A stretch of DNA of 64,000 nucleotides from Stenotrophomonas maltophilia (GTDB lineage: Bacteria; Pseudomonadota; Gammaproteobacteria; Xanthomonadales; Xanthomonadaceae): positions 412,358-476,357 of the forward strand of contig FOZF01000001.1 of the NCBI GenBank assembly GCA_900113425.1, written 5' to 3'. Position 1 is the first letter of the stretch. Each line of letters opens with the position of its first letter. The notes under the pieces are model-generated. The model was not told the origin of the DNA. It did not search any database and saw only the letters and a list, made by a program, of their open reading frames with translations. Both the position numbers and the translations under genes were made by a program. This document shows positions 52,873 to 63,100 of this stretch, piece by piece.

Positions 52873-54570
52873 TCAGCCGGGCACGGCCTCTCGCGTATCC
52901 GCCGTCTCCTCGACCTTGCCGGGCGTGTACTTGGTCGCGCCGAAGTACAGCACCCGCCATTGGCTCAGGTTGCCGATGAACCAGTGCGCCACCGAGTCAT
53001 GACCGTACCCGTCGAAGAAGGTCTCCACCTCCGGCGGCAGCAGGGTCGTATTGTCCCAGGATTCCAGAGTGACCCGCTCGGCCATGGTCAGCGTTCTACC
53101 CCGCTCCCGGCGCCGTCGCAGGCTGACGATCTTGTCCAGCAGCGTGTCGTTCTCCTTCTCCAGCCCCCGGCGCTGCTTGCGCACCGCAGAGAGCTCATCA
53201 TCACGCGCCTTCAGCTCGTCTGACACCCGGTTCCATTCGGCGGTCTTCTCCGCATTGCCCTGGTCGGCCAGATGCAGGTTGTCGTTGTCCCAGGGCGAGG
53301 GCAGCTGCGACTGCCGTCGGCGCAGGGTGCGCACCTGTTCCCGCAGGGCCTCTTCGCGTGCAGCAAGCCGCTGCATCGACGGCAACTGGTCGCCGCGTGC
53401 CACGCGCACGCGCAGCCAGCGATACAGCAGCTCCATATGCGATGCCTGCACGTCCTCCATCCGCCCGCGCTTGACCCGTACCGCCTGCAGATAGGCATTG
53501 AACACCGCCTGCAGTTCCGGATCCTGCTTGTCGAACTCGGCTTTCACGAAGGGCTCCAGTTCGCTCACGGGGTTGAGCAGCACCCCGCCGGCCTGCGCCA
53601 TGTCGTACATCTCGTTCAAGGAGAACCGCGCGATGCTGTTCCGGCGCCCCTGGTGCTGGGGATCATAGCCACCGCCCACGTCCGAGTGCACACCCGGGAA
53701 CCATATTTCCACCGTGTTGGCGGGGTACTGGGCATGCTCGCGGGTGGAATCCAGCGGGAACTGGCCACGCAGCTCATGGGCGGCGGTCATGTGCACCGAC
53801 TGCTCCACGATCTCCGGGACGGCCATGCCTTCGGCCCAGCCGGTATGTCCATTGCGGTAGTTCACCGCCGCCGCCGTCAGGCTGGGCCACACCGAGCACA
53901 CCGTGTCGAACACGCCCATGAATCCGATCCGCAGCGGAATACGCTCGCGGTACAGCCAGGTGCCATCGGCCTGGCGTCGGCAGCGCGCGGCCAGATCGCG
54001 GGCGAACGCGCGTGCCGAAGCCGCTCCGCGCGAAAAGCCCAATACCGACACGCTGACCACCAGGATGCGCATCGGCTCGGGCTGGCTGTCTATCAGCTCG
54101 TCCAGCGCCTGCAGCGCGAAGTCGATGCGCTCGCGCCCGCCCTTGCCGATGGACAGGCCCAGCAGCCCCCCCGAATCACCGACCTCCGGGCACGGTGTCC
54201 CTACGCCGGACAGGTACTGCCGTTTTATGTTCCGTGTGTCGTCCTTGTGCGCGATGAACAAGCGGGCGATGTTCGACAATGCGCGCTCATCTTCGGCCTT
54301 GTTCAGCTCCTCATCGCGATTGTTGCCGGTGCCATCGAAGAATACGGCCAGGTGCAGGCTCTGCGTGCATCCCGTAGTGGCCGCTTCCTTGTCGGGCACG
54401 GTGCCACACATCGCCTCCTGGCGACGGCGGCGCTCGGCATCGCTCAACGGACGCGTGCCGCGGGCCAGTCGCGCGGTGCGTGCAGTGCCCTCTGCCTGGG
54501 CGACCGGATCCGGGGTGCCCGGTTCAAGATCCACCTGCCCGGGAATCGCGGTCGGATCAATACTGGTCAT
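52873..54570 (-). CDS. T6SS phospholipase effector, Tle1 type (DUF2235)
   Basis: A 565-residue protein. The DUF2235/Tle1 hydrolase core begins with LHLAVFFDGTGNN (about 73-84). The nucleophile elbow is LGFSRGAA (Ser180), Asp222 sits in GVFDTV, and His295 in FPGVHSDVGGGY, giving a complete catalytic triad. The C-terminal part (about 400-500) is Arg/Glu-rich and probably coiled coil. Tle1 effectors degrade membrane phospholipids in rival cells after T6SS delivery. It overlaps the DUF3304 gene by 14 bases and ends the vgrG cassette. No MIX motif was seen. Confidence 0.9.
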   Translation of the reverse strand: MTSIDPTAIPGQVDLEPGTPDPVAQAEGTARTARLARGTRPLSDAERRRRQEAMCGTVPDKEAATTGCTQSLHLAVFFDGTGNNRDEELNKAEDERALSNIARLFIAHKDDTRNIKRQYLSGVGTPCPEVGDSGGLLGLSIGKGGRERIDFALQALDELIDSQPEPMRILVVSVSVLGFSRGAASARAFARDLAARCRRQADGTWLYRERIPLRIGFMGVFDTVCSVWPSLTAAAVNYRNGHTGWAEGMAVPEIVEQSVHMTAAHELRGQFPLDSTREHAQYPANTVEIWFPGVHSDVGGGYDPQHQGRRNSIARFSLNEMYDMAQAGGVLLNPVSELEPFVKAEFDKQDPELQAVFNAYLQAVRVKRGRMEDVQASHMELLYRWLRVRVARGDQLPSMQRLAAREEALREQVRTLRRRQSQLPSPWDNDNLHLADQGNAEKTAEWNRVSDELKARDDELSAVRKQRRGLEKENDTLLDKIVSLRRRRERGRTLTMAERVTLESWDNTTLLPPEVETFFDGYGHDSVAHWFIGNLSQWRVLYFGATKYTPGKVEETADTREAVPG

Positions 54571-55057
54571 GGTCCTTGTGCTCCTTCGGCACCGGCATAC
54601 GCCGTACGTCCCACTTGTTCACGCCCTTGTCCAGCAGCTCGGCCTCGACATGGCCGTCCGCATAGAAGTGCAGCAGCAAGGTGGTCGGGTTGGGCGGATA
54701 GGGCGTCTTCAGCGGTACCACGGCTTCACGCGGCACGCGGTGCCCTTCATCCAGATAGCGGTTGGTGGCCAGATCGTATCGGTTGGCCTCGATCCAGCGC
54801 ACGCGCACGCTGTGCGGCCCCTTGCCTCGGGGCGCACGCGGGGCCATGCCGGAGCCACCGTTGGTGTATCCACCGACTCCGCCCAGAAACTGCCCATCGA
54901 CCCTTACATCGTCGAGGTAATACGGGCTGTAGTTGAACGCAAACAACGACATGATCGGCGTCTTGCCGCGTGCCATCGCGCGGCTGCAGCCGACGCCCAC
55001 CACCAGCAGCGCGATCACTGCCAGCGCGCTCCACCACAGGTACTTGTTGCCCATCAT
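54557..55057 (-). CDS. DUF3304 putative immunity protein
   Basis: A 166-residue protein with one N-terminal hydrophobic segment (LWWSALAVIALLVVGVGC; the Cys may be lipidated, though the lipobox is imperfect). The core, MSLFAFNYSPYYLDDVRVDGQ, matches DUF3304. That family is repeatedly found beside Tle1-type effectors and is thought to protect the producer. It lies directly between the DUF4123 adaptor and the phospholipase, overlapping the latter. Two adjacent ATGs (55057, 55054) could start it. Confidence 0.82.
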   Translation of the reverse strand: MMGNKYLWWSALAVIALLVVGVGCSRAMARGKTPIMSLFAFNYSPYYLDDVRVDGQFLGGVGGYTNGGSGMAPRAPRGKGPHSVRVRWIEANRYDLATNRYLDEGHRVPREAVVPLKTPYPPNPTTLLLHFYADGHVEAELLDKGVNKWDVRRMPVPKEHKDHDQY

Positions 55058-55073
55058 TCCGATCGCGCTCCGT

Positions 55074-55937
55074 TCAGTCCCAGCTTTCTTCAAGCGGCCA
55101 CACTTCGTCACCGATATCGGCAGCGCTGCGCCGCCCCGCCGCGAAGTCCTGCAGGCGAAGACGCCATGCGGGATCCTCGCCAAGATCGACACCGGCCAGC
55201 AGCGCCCAGGTCGACACCATCACCAGCCGTCGGCTGTCCTCGATGCCGACGTCCGCGGCCGTGGCCACCACCCGTCGGAAGAAGGTATACCAGCGCGCCC
55301 GGGGAAGCCGCGCCAGCAGCTCCGGGTCGGAAAGCTGGAAGTGATCGATCAGCGTGTAGGGGTAGCTGGCATCGATCAGGGCGTGCCGCTGAGGCGCCTC
55401 CAGTACCCAGGGAGGATCGTGCGGATCCTGCACGCTGTCCTGCAGTTCCAGGTACGCCCATTTCAGATCGTGGCGCAGGTACCACCAGCGCTCTCCCAGC
55501 GCCAGGAAGGCCCGGCACTGTGCTGCGTCCAGCACCTGCACCCACCACGGCAGCACCCGGGCGTCGAAGAAGCGGGCCAGGAACAGCTTGCCGTTCGGGT
55601 AGCTGGCGTCCAGCCGTCGCTGCAGCCGCTGCTGCAGCTCTTCCGCAGGCAGTGCCGTGTCGATCAGGCTGAGCAGGCCCGGAGAACGCGCGTACGACGC
55701 CGCACGCTGCAGGAAGCGGTCAAGCTCCAGGCCACGCGGCAGGCGTGCGAGGAACACGCTGGCGTCATCCGTGCCATCGGCCAGCAGGCCGTCGAACAGG
55801 GGCAGCGGCGCCCAGGGCAGCGCGCGCAGCAGCTGCAGGGGCTGCTCGCACTGCGCGCCGTCGAGCAGAACGTAACGCTGGGTGCCCTCATCCAGCGGCG
55901 GTGGCGAGAACGATGGGAACTGCCAGTCGTTGGCCAC
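55074..55937 (-). CDS. T6SS adaptor, DUF4123 (Tap/Tec-like)
   Basis: A 287-residue protein of the DUF4123 family. N-terminal block: RYVLLDGAQCEQ; centre: DRFLQRAASYARSPGLLSLIDTALPAEELQQRL, of which several residues are conserved in the family; WVQVLDAAQCRAFLA is followed by the conserved aromatic segment. DUF4123 proteins load effectors onto their VgrG. I chose the GTG at 55937 because GGGAGG lies six bases before it. The GTG falls right after the vgrG stop, so translation is coupled. Confidence 0.88.
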   Translation of the reverse strand: MANDWQFPSFSPPPLDEGTQRYVLLDGAQCEQPLQLLRALPWAPLPLFDGLLADGTDDASVFLARLPRGLELDRFLQRAASYARSPGLLSLIDTALPAEELQQRLQRRLDASYPNGKLFLARFFDARVLPWWVQVLDAAQCRAFLALGERWWYLRHDLKWAYLELQDSVQDPHDPPWVLEAPQRHALIDASYPYTLIDHFQLSDPELLARLPRARWYTFFRRVVATAADVGIEDSRRLVMVSTWALLAGVDLGEDPAWRLRLQDFAAGRRSAADIGDEVWPLEESWD

Positions 55938-55939
55938 GC

Positions 55940-58714
55940 TCAGCCTCCCTTCGGTGTCAGCGGGGCTGCACGCTGTGCGGCCAGCAGCAGGCATTCCTTG
56001 CAGACCGACTGCGGGAAGACCGGCAACGGGTAACGACCGCGATCGCCGGGCAGGAACGACTTGCGTCCGGCGTGCACGCTGATCCTGCCGGGCGCGTTGA
56101 ACACGATGTTGCCGCCACTGAGGGTGATGCTGGCCCCGCCTGCGGTAGCCACCTGCACCGTCCGGCCCGCAGCCACCTCCACGGCGCCCTGTGCGCTCGT
56201 GCCCCGCAGCGACTGCCGCGACTGCACGCGCACCTCGTCCTGCTGCGCCTTGACGTCCAGCACCTGTTCGCCGCTGGCCAGGGTCAGCGCCGGCTCGCCC
56301 GGATCAGCCCCCTCCAGCGTTGCGGCCAGTACACCGATGGCCTGCCGTCCATGCCAGCGCGCCTGCCCCATCACCACGGCCTCGCCGTGCTGGCCACTGC
56401 CCAGTGCCAGTGTCTCGCCCGGCGCCCAGAGCAGCCCCTGTCCGGCCACCATCAGCGCACCATCAGGTGCAGCCAGGCCCAGCAGCGCATCGCCGGTATG
56501 TGGAACGCGGCCCTCGCCGGCATCACCGCTGCGTTCCGGCGCCGAGCCGGCCGCATCCTGCAACGCACTACCGGGCACCGTGCTGCGTACGCTGGCCAGC
56601 AGCACCGGCAGCGGAGACTGCGAACCGTCCAAACGCGAGCGCTGCGGCGATTGCACGCCGACATGCGCGGCCGGCCGCACTGTCAGATGCGTACCCGCCG
56701 CCGTAGTTTGGCTGCGGGCCAACGTGGACAGCTGCTGCAGCAGCGCAGCGGGCTGTGCCGCCGCACCCGCCGGTTCGGCGCTGCGGCGGGCATAGGCACT
56801 CAACCAGAGCCCGCCTTGCCCGCGCACGCTGCCCCAGGCGTCGCTGCGCAACTCGAATCCACTGCCGCGGAAGCTGCCTCGATGGTTGTCCGCCTGATGG
56901 CGCAGATGCCCCAGCGTCAATGCCGAAGCCTGCTGGCTGCTGGCCAGCTGGGCCCGCAGCTGCTGGTCGCTGTCGTCGAACAGCAGCCGGTTCCAGCCGC
57001 CCCCCTGCCATTCCCGTGATTGCACGCCCCACAGCGCACCGGCGTTGCGGTGTGCCTGCTCTCCGGCCGCCGCCGCGTGCCAGGCAGGCGCTTGGCCGCC
57101 TCCGAGGTTGGCCTGGGCACTGCCGGTGCCATCCCTCGCCTGTGCGTACATGGACGTATCGGCTTCAGCGCTGGCGCCCGCCGGTGTCGGCGCGACGCCG
57201 GCTTCGCCGCGCCCGTTGTACAGCGCGCCCAGCACCAGCGGCCGGTCGATGTCGCCCTCGAGGAAGCCCACCAGGACTTCCTGGCCGATGCGGGGCAGGA
57301 ACTGGCTGCCCACGCCCGGCCCCGCATAGCGCTGCGCGACGCGCAGCCACGCGCTGTCCGTGCTGCCCTCTTCCTGCTGGAAGTGGAACCGCACGCGGAT
57401 CCGTCCCAGTGCATCGGCGTGCAGCTCGGCGCCGTCGGCGCCCTGCGCCGCCACCACGACCGCTGTCTGGTAGCCCGGCGCCAGCGGCCGCGGATTGCGT
57501 CGAGCGCCGGTGCCGTCCCATAGCGTCGGACGCCAACGCCGGTCGCGGGGAAGCGCGATGAATGTCTGTGCGTAGCCCTGTGTCTGGGCAGCCACCTGCA
57601 GCGTGTCCGCGGTCGCGGCGGCATCGTCCATCGCTGCCAGCGCCTGGCGCAGGTCCACCGGCAGGTTGTTGACCCCGGCGTGCTCGACGTCCACCAGCAG
57701 CAGTTCGGTCGGCACCGCCCCCGGCGTTCCGCTCAATGACCAGACCTGGCCGGCATCACCGCTGCGCACGCTGCCACGACCGTGCCATTGCAGTGCCTGC
57801 GCCTCCAGTGCCTCGGCGACCAGCCGTGCGTGGTGCTGCAGCTCGGCCGCGTCGGCAAAGGCATGCGCGCCAACCGGGTCGTAGTCCTCGCGCCGCGCCT
57901 GCCCGCTGCCCTGCACCGGCAACTGGCCGGCCAGCGAGCGCGCGCTGCGATAGTCGCTGCTGTGCAGCTGCACGTGCGTGCTCTGCAGACGGCGCAGCTG
58001 CCCCAGCTGCTGCACACCATCGCTCTGCTCGGTGCCATCGGCGCGATGGAAGCGGATCCCGCCCGCCGACTGCGACACAGCGGCTTCCGGCAAGAGGGTC
58101 GAATCGGCGAACACCAGCACGCCGTGGCCCACCGGGGCATCGGGAACCTCCTCCACGCACCAGCCCAGCCCCTCTTCAGCGAGCAGACGCTGCACGAACG
58201 CCAGGTCGGACTCGCGATACTGCACGCAGTAGCTGCGTTGGCGGGACGCCGCCAGCACGCTGTCAACCTCTTCGCTCCAACGCCACTGCGCATGCGGCGC
58301 ATGTGACTGGAACACCGCATCCACGATCGCCCGCACGGTCTGCTCCTGGAACACGCGGCTACGTCGGGCCTGGTCGAGCCACCACGTCCAGTCGCGCAGG
58401 GTCACGCGGTAGCGCGCCAGCCCACCGTCCGACTGCAGGCACTCGGCCGCGGCGATCACACCATGGCGCAGCCAATCCTCGCCATTGGCCTGCCGCACAT
58501 GCAGGCAGGCGGGTTGCCCCGGCCACTCAGCGAGCGGCAATGCAGCATCCATCGCGAGCAGATCGATCTGCAGCTGCCTGCCCTGCGACAGCGCATCATG
58601 TCCACGCCAGCGGTCGACGACGACCTCGGGCGTGCCTGGCAGATCCAACCGGTACAGGCGGCTTCCAGCGTCGAGGCCCGCTGCCTGCACCATGAGGTTG
58701 CGAATCGCTTCCAT
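55940..58714 (-). CDS. vgrG: VgrG spike protein of the type VI secretion system
   Basis: A 924-residue spike protein. The gp27-like part (about 1-380) has RVTLRDWTWWLDQARRSRVFQ and CVQYRESDLAFVQRLLAEEGL. The gp5-like OB region holds GRIRVRFHF, followed by SQFLPRIGQEVLVGFLEGDIDRP. A DUF2345 domain covers roughly 660-860 and has LTLASGEQVLDVKAQQDEV. It ends with Cys-containing LPVFPQSVCKEC and no enzymatic extension. It should deliver the Tle1-type effector via the DUF4123 adaptor encoded next. No other T6SS structural gene is in the window. Confidence 0.93.
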   Translation of the reverse strand: MEAIRNLMVQAAGLDAGSRLYRLDLPGTPEVVVDRWRGHDALSQGRQLQIDLLAMDAALPLAEWPGQPACLHVRQANGEDWLRHGVIAAAECLQSDGGLARYRVTLRDWTWWLDQARRSRVFQEQTVRAIVDAVFQSHAPHAQWRWSEEVDSVLAASRQRSYCVQYRESDLAFVQRLLAEEGLGWCVEEVPDAPVGHGVLVFADSTLLPEAAVSQSAGGIRFHRADGTEQSDGVQQLGQLRRLQSTHVQLHSSDYRSARSLAGQLPVQGSGQARREDYDPVGAHAFADAAELQHHARLVAEALEAQALQWHGRGSVRSGDAGQVWSLSGTPGAVPTELLLVDVEHAGVNNLPVDLRQALAAMDDAAATADTLQVAAQTQGYAQTFIALPRDRRWRPTLWDGTGARRNPRPLAPGYQTAVVVAAQGADGAELHADALGRIRVRFHFQQEEGSTDSAWLRVAQRYAGPGVGSQFLPRIGQEVLVGFLEGDIDRPLVLGALYNGRGEAGVAPTPAGASAEADTSMYAQARDGTGSAQANLGGGQAPAWHAAAAGEQAHRNAGALWGVQSREWQGGGWNRLLFDDSDQQLRAQLASSQQASALTLGHLRHQADNHRGSFRGSGFELRSDAWGSVRGQGGLWLSAYARRSAEPAGAAAQPAALLQQLSTLARSQTTAAGTHLTVRPAAHVGVQSPQRSRLDGSQSPLPVLLASVRSTVPGSALQDAAGSAPERSGDAGEGRVPHTGDALLGLAAPDGALMVAGQGLLWAPGETLALGSGQHGEAVVMGQARWHGRQAIGVLAATLEGADPGEPALTLASGEQVLDVKAQQDEVRVQSRQSLRGTSAQGAVEVAAGRTVQVATAGGASITLSGGNIVFNAPGRISVHAGRKSFLPGDRGRYPLPVFPQSVCKECLLLAAQRAAPLTPKGG

Positions 58715-58788
58715 GGCGTTCCCACCGTTGCTGCCAACCGGCGACCGGATGGCACGTCCTTCCCCTGTAGGCCGACGTTAGCAGATGG

Positions 58789-58811
58789 AAAAGCGCGGCG
58801 CACGCCCGCGC
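58789..58811 (-). terminator. Short terminator-like hairpin before vgrG
   Basis: On the minus strand GCGCGG and CCGCGC form a six-bp stem with a seven-base loop, followed by TTTT. It lies between the exported-protein gene ending at 58837 and the vgrG start at 58714, suggesting that vgrG has its own promoter. Confidence 0.45.
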
Positions 58812-58836
58812 CATCACACCAGATTAACTTTACGGA

Positions 58837-59466
58837 TCAATAGGTTCCGTAGGAGACTTCCACCACCACCGGCTTGCCCCCGTCCTGCAGTGGCTGCAGG
58901 GTGAAGCGGTCCAGTGCGCTGCTGTCGTCGCCCAGCTGCGTGCTGCGGAACTGCAGGCGATAGGAAGATGCACCGGCCTGCACGCTGCCGTCGGGCATCA
59001 ACCGTGCGTCGGCCGGCAGCAGCAATCCTCCAAGATCGCTGTAGGCCTCCGGCGCTTCGTTGAAGCCATAGTCCACCAGCTCGTCCGTGCGACGCATTTC
59101 GTACACCCGGGTCGGCCACGGGCGCTGGCCGCTGTGGCTGTTGCGCAGATCGGCCACCCATTGTTCCGGCAGCTGGTAGACCTTGCGCAGTGCGCCATCA
59201 TCGAGCTCGGCACTGGCCACCTGCAGGCAGCAGACCAGCCGCTTGCTCTCCCGGTCATAGATGCTGAAGCGTGCATCGCGTGCGACCGCCACCGGCAGCA
59301 GGGCGAACGGCACGTCACGCAGCGCCGGTTCGGCGCCATCACGCGAATCAAGGTTGCGCCAGCCACCGAAAACGGGTTCGGCTGCCAGCGCCGGCGGTGC
59401 CACCAGGCACAGTGCCACCGCAAGCCCACCGGTCACGCGGCCGATCCAGTTCTGCATGTCGTTCAT
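58837..59466 (-). CDS. Exported protein of unknown function in the T6SS island
   Basis: A 209-residue protein with a signal peptide (GGLAVALCLVAPPALAA). The mature part has a Cys pair (LVCCLQVA) and no family I can name. It sits between the peptidoglycan effector unit and vgrG, on the same strand. By position it may be a second immunity protein or an accessory factor. Start ATGs at 59466 and 59457 are both possible. Confidence 0.72.
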   Translation of the reverse strand: MNDMQNWIGRVTGGLAVALCLVAPPALAAEPVFGGWRNLDSRDGAEPALRDVPFALLPVAVARDARFSIYDRESKRLVCCLQVASAELDDGALRKVYQLPEQWVADLRNSHSGQRPWPTRVYEMRRTDELVDYGFNEAPEAYSDLGGLLLPADARLMPDGSVQAGASSYRLQFRSTQLGDDSSALDRFTLQPLQDGGKPVVVEVSYGTY

Positions 59467-59583
59467 CCGTCGATGGCCGGCGGCCAATCAGTTGCGTGAG
59501 GATGCCATGAAGGTGAGGCGTCCGCCACGTCGGGCAGCCCGGCTCGTTCAGCCGGGCCCGGCGATCGCGGGGGAACGCGGCCG

Positions 59584-60183
59584 CTACTGCATGTACTGCG
59601 TGGTGTGGCCGGTGAATCTGACACCATCGAATCCGAAGCAGAAGCGGCCCTCTTCGAATGCCCGGTAGACGAGCAGTGCGCCGTTCACGCAGAACGTGTC
59701 GCTCTCAACGGATGTCTCCACCGTGCCATAGGTACGCGCGCCATCCTTGCCCACCAACGGGCCCGAGAACGCATCGATGGGCAACGGATACACGGTGCCG
59801 TCGCGGCTGTCGATCAGCACGATGGAGCGCTGGAAGTACTCCTTGCGCTCATCCAGCTGGGCCAGGATGTAATGCCGGTTGAAGTTCGGCACCTGGGTAA
59901 GGATGGCCTGGTCGATCTGCGCGCGATGCTGCGCATCACAGAAGTCCACCGGGCTGTATTCGTACGCGCAGCCGGAGTGTGGATAGCTCATCACAACGCC
60001 TGCGTAGGGCGCGTTGTGGGTCGCAGCAGGTGCAGGTGCGGCTGCGGGCGCCGTGACGGGGGCCGTTGCAACCGGCGCGGGCGCCGCGCTGGATGCGCCG
60101 GACCCGGTACAGGCTACCGACAGGCACAGCAGGCCCGACAAGGCGGCCACGAGTACGCTCCTGGCAATCTTCACACGCGTCAC
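59584..60183 (-). CDS. Putative periplasmic immunity lipoprotein for the upstream effector
   Basis: A 199-residue protein. A signal ends at LSVAC (lipobox-like), and a long Ala/Pro linker (about 30-55) leads to a small domain with four Cys (PHSGCAYEYSPVDFCD; ESDTFCVNG; EGRFCFGFDG). The GTG start overlaps the effector stop (GTGA), so both are made together. Placement, small size and periplasmic location are what an immunity protein against a cell-wall effector would need. No family was recognised. Confidence 0.72.
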   Translation of the reverse strand: MTRVKIARSVLVAALSGLLCLSVACTGSGASSAAPAPVATAPVTAPAAAPAPAATHNAPYAGVVMSYPHSGCAYEYSPVDFCDAQHRAQIDQAILTQVPNFNRHYILAQLDERKEYFQRSIVLIDSRDGTVYPLPIDAFSGPLVGKDGARTYGTVETSVESDTFCVNGALLVYRAFEEGRFCFGFDGVRFTGHTTQYMQ

Positions 60184-63100
60184 TTCCGACTCTCCGCAAT
60201 TTCCATCAGTAGTTCCCTCAATCCACGTGTCGAACCAGCGTTGGCACTGTTGGCCGCCCCTTCATGGTAGGACAGGTTGCCATCGGACACGTTGTCCTTC
60301 TTGGTCTTGTAGCCCTTGGGTGCCGCAATCGATGCCCATTCCTTGGCGGCCGCGTACTGTGCATCGTCAACGCTGCCGGTGCCATTGCGCACGAAGTTCG
60401 CCAGCGCGCCACCGCCCGCCTTGCCCAGCAGGTACTCGGCGAACACCCGCTCCTGCAGCTCCGCATCATATTTTTCCGCACCGGTCAGGCCCATCGCCTC
60501 CTTGGCTGCACGCAGCGTCTTGATGATGGTCTGGTATTTGCCGGTGGCGAACATGCGGTTGCGATCGGTGCCGTCCAGCGCATCGGTCGCGAGGATCTGA
60601 TCGACGGTCTTGCCGGTCACCGTGCCCGCCGGTGCATGCACGAAACTGAAACCGACCTTGTCACCCGGCACATTCTTAGTGCCGGTGTTGTACGACTCAT
60701 AGCCACCCTCACCGTGGGCAATGATGTCGCCCAGCCGGCGGATGAAGTCGCCGCCGCTGACCTTGATGCCCAGCCCCATGAAGTTGCTGATCATCGCCAG
60801 CGGGTGGAAATGGAACATCTCAAGCGAGGTCGGGAAGTCCTTCACGCCCTTGACCGCGTCCCACCATTGCAGGTTGCGGATGCGGACCTTCTCGCCAGCC
60901 CACTCATTGCCCTGCGCACGCAGCATCATGGCGTCCAGTTCATCCCACTTCTGCATGCCGCCGCCCCACTCGCTTTCGTAGCGCACGATCAGCCTCTGCA
61001 GGTAACGGGCCAGCAATGGGTTCTGCTGCGCCTGTTTCAGTTCTGCCGGGCTCAGGTCGCCATCTTTGTTGGCGTCCAGCAACTGGTAGATCTTGCGGTG
61101 CAGCGAGCTGCCTCTTACGCGGTCGGCGCGCATCTTGTGATCGGCCTTTTCGGCAGGCTGCGAGCGCGCCATCTGGAACAGCTTCCACGCCATCAGGTCC
61201 ATCGGCGTCAGCTGCCCTTCCTCGACATATTCAAAGCAGGGCCACGCCCACGGGGACTCCCATCGCGTCAACGGGTGGTCCTTCTGGCAAACCCAGCCGC
61301 TCGCCTGGTCGGTGGAAACCCACCACCACCGGATACCTTTGCTGTCGGTTGCCACCGACTTGCTTTCCAGCGCATCCAGCTCGACCCGCGCCATCACACG
61401 GGCCAGTTTGCTCGGCGCGGTGGTCAGGTTGTCAATCCGCAGGGGATAGGCGTTCCATGCCGGGACATCGGACGGCAATGCGATTCCCGCCGACGCCGTG
61501 GCCAGGCGCGCACGCTCGGCCCACAGCTCGTCGGCAAGCTGGACCAGCACCTCGCGATCAGGCCAGCTTCCGCCAGTCTTGGCATCCTGGGTGCGCTCGC
61601 CCGTGCTGCTGATGTACCACCCGGTGAACTGCTCGCCACCGGCATAGCGCCGGGTCTTCTCGTTGAATTTTCCCAACGCCTTGCGTGAGGCCTGGCGGAC
61701 GACGCACTTGTGCACTTTCGCCCACGGTCCCTTCGGGCTGTCAGCAGCCACCACCACCATCGAACCCGCCGCGAGCATGGCGTCGCTGGCCACCGGCGTG
61801 ACCAGCTTCACCCCCACCTCCAGCACCAGCATGTTGCGCTCGTTCTCGGGCCGCGTGGCCGCATACGCACGGCTGCGCCCGATGAAACCGGGCACATCAC
61901 CGCCGCTGAACACCTCCAGATGCAGCATGCTGCGCATACCCGGCGAAGGCGATGCGCGCGCCACACCAAAGGTCTGGTATTCGCCGATCTGGCCGATGAT
62001 GTCGCCAGCCTTCACCGGGAACGGCTTGTCCAGCACCACGACCTGATCCACCGGATCGGGCTTGTCAAACACCGCTTCCATGCGCGACAGATAAACCCAG
62101 CCCGTTTCTGCTCCAGGCTTGACCTGCCCATCGACAGCTTCAGCGGCAATGATCTCGCCTTCCAGCAGCTCACCGATGTGGCCCCATACTCCCTTGCCCA
62201 CTGCCTTGGTTTCGGTGAAGCGCACGCGAGCGCCCTGCGCCAGCATGCCCAGCAGCTTTCCATTCGGTTCGGACCGGATGTTCAGGCCCTTGCGCCCCTT
62301 GATGGCGGGTGCCACTGGTGCGCTCGCCGCCGTCGCGCTGGCAGCTGCAGGGGCCGTCGTTGCAGCCGTGGCACCCGGTGTCGGCAAGCTGCCGTACGGC
62401 ACCCGCTGTGGCGTCGCATGCTCCGCAGCCGCCTCCAGCCCGAAACCACGCTGCCCGATGCCGGCCTGGTCACCGACGGGCGACTGGCCCCAGCCACCGC
62501 CCAGTGGCGACTGGCCCAGGCCAAAGCCGCGGTCGACGGAAAACGGAGAGCGCGGCAAAGCGAACGGATCGGCCGCCGGCGCTTCCTGCGGAGGCGGCGG
62601 GGGCGGCGGCACCTTCTGCGTGTCTTCGGCAGCAGAGGCGGTTACCCGGTAGGTGCTGTCGCCCTTCCAGTACTTCGCACGCGGAATCTTGTCATCCTGC
62701 CGATAGCCACGCCAATCCATCAGGTGCATGTAGAGACTGAACAGCACCAGGGTTTCAGGCTTGCTTTCCGTCCGCTCCGGCGTGGCGGCGACCTTGGGCA
62801 CTTCGGTTTTTATGCCCTTCTTCTTGTCCTTGGCCGCCTCGACGGCCGCCGCCTTCTGCGCCTCCTTGGCGTCCGCAGCCGCCTTCTTGTCCTCGGCCTG
62901 CATCTTCACCGCGATCGCCGAGCGCATCTGCGCGGTGCGGGTCTGCTCCTCAAGGTCAGCCGCCTCGCTTTCAGGCTGGCAGGCTTTCAGCTGGGTGCTT
63001 TCAGGCAGCACCAGGGTGTGCCGCACCAGTGTGAAGCCGGTGGAGTACAGCGCCTTGAGCTGGTTTTCGCGGAACTGAACCGCCGGATAGGTCGAATCAA

